Origin: JAUVYV01 sp964394625
Lineage (GTDB): Bacteria; Planctomycetota; Phycisphaerae; Sedimentisphaerales; Anaerobacaceae
NCBI GenBank assembly: GCA_964394625.1
Contig: CAYMYK010000061.1
Coordinates: 1 to 14,997, forward strand
DNA length: 14,997 bases
Reading direction: 5' to 3'
Shown here: positions 14,678 to 14,997 of the stretch, one piece after another
Layout: every line of letters begins with the position of its first letter
How positions within the stretch are numbered: position 1 is the first letter of the stretch
Translations under genes and position numbers: made by a program
The notes under the pieces: model-generated
What the model was told of the DNA's origin: nothing
Database searches by the model: none
Seen by the model: the letters and a program-made list of their open reading frames with translations, nothing else

Positions 14678-14997
14678 TTGGCAATCGGTGAAGTCGAAAA
14701 TATTTTCGCTGATGTTGTGGACCGTGCCAAAGCGCTGGACCCCGTGAATACCCGCAGGTGGTTCGATGATTTGAAGCTGTTGCATCTGAGCGGCGGCTCA
14801 CTTGAGATTCACTGTCCCGATGAGTCCTGCGTTCAGTTTCTTCGTAAGAATTGCCGAAGCAGTTTCACTCGGGCGGCTCAGCAGATAACGGGTCATCTGG
14901 TAAGTATTCAGTTTTCGATGGACGGCGGCGGCCCGGGCGAGACCGACCGGCGCGGGGCCGACGGTCAATTTAGTCTGCATCCCGACTACACTTTGAG
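14678..14997 (+). CDS. dnaA: DnaA, replication initiator (3' partial)
   Basis: DnaA is the AAA+ protein that binds and opens the chromosomal origin. Only the first 106 complete codons and part of the next are in the window; the gene runs off the right edge. The frame begins at a TTG with a strong ribosome site; no in-frame ATG lies near it, so the start is fixed by spacing and by the N-terminal similarity. Residues about 3-80 resemble DnaA domain I, which self-associates and loads helicase: WFDDLKLLHLSGGSLEIHCPD is split here as WFDDLKLLHLSG and GSLEIHCPD, followed by FLRKN and ITGHLVSIQFS. A short Gly/Asp/Arg-rich linker (about 81-97) stands for domain II, which is much shorter than in E. 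coli. LHPDYTL at the edge matches the conserved start of domain III (L-N-P-x-Y-T-F in most DnaA proteins). The ATPase and DNA-binding domains lie beyond the window, so identification rests on this N-terminal part. Confidence 0.88.
   Translation, partial: MAIGEVENIFADVVDRAKALDPVNTRRWFDDLKLLHLSGGSLEIHCPDESCVQFLRKNCRSSFTRAAQQITGHLVSIQFSMDGGGPGETDRRGADGQFSLHPDYTL

Noticed and set aside
14523..14747. Plus-strand open frame of 74 codons in the ftsY/dnaA gap
   Set aside because: It is out of frame with dnaA, lacks a ribosome site and covers both promoter candidates.

Overview
This looks like ordinary chromosomal DNA from a free-living bacterium with moderately GC-rich coding sequence. I see no phage, insertion sequence, CRISPR array, tRNA or rRNA. 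The best guess at lineage, by inference only, is the Planctomycetes, perhaps Phycisphaerae. The reasons are the pairing of a PPi-type with a plant/trypanosome-like phosphofructokinase, an exported GH2 enzyme with a glucuronidase motif, AddAB-type recombination, and a decayed A/G-rich intergenic repeat of a kind seen in environmental genomes. No marker in the window settles the taxonomy.

Left part (2-7136, + strand): addB, whose 5' end is cut by the window edge, overlaps addA by 11 bp. Together they encode the two-subunit helicase-nuclease that resects double-strand breaks for RecA. AddB keeps its iron-sulfur cysteines and nuclease motif, and AddA keeps its helicase and nuclease motifs.

Middle part (about 7186-11328, + strand): a good sigma70-type promoter (TTGTCC-16-TATAAT) precedes a glycolytic cluster. 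It holds a PPi-type phosphofructokinase, pyruvate kinase 19 nt later, then a second phosphofructokinase predicted to use ATP. The cluster covers the fructose-6-phosphate/fructose-1,6-bisphosphate step with both phosphoryl donors, plus the last glycolytic step.

The convergent gap at 11329-11574 holds no gene. It contains a degenerate repeat element, a 12-bp palindrome and a weak bidirectional terminator-like structure.

Right part: on the minus strand, ftsY (SRP receptor GTPase, 307 aa) is followed 37 nt later by a signal-peptide-bearing GH2 enzyme with the N-x-K motif of beta-glucuronidases. The two are probably co-transcribed, an unusual pairing. Diverging from ftsY, the last 320 bases on the + strand are the start of dnaA, with a TTG start, strong Shine-Dalgarno and two tandem promoter candidates. 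The 336-bp ftsY/dnaA gap has AT-rich tracts but no recognisable DnaA box. The + strand stays G-richer than C even across the minus-strand genes, so I do not call oriC here.

I did not find a clearly novel biological system. The most interesting points are the dual-donor phosphofructokinase cluster, the intergenic repeat element, the ftsY-GH2 pairing and the dnaA control region.
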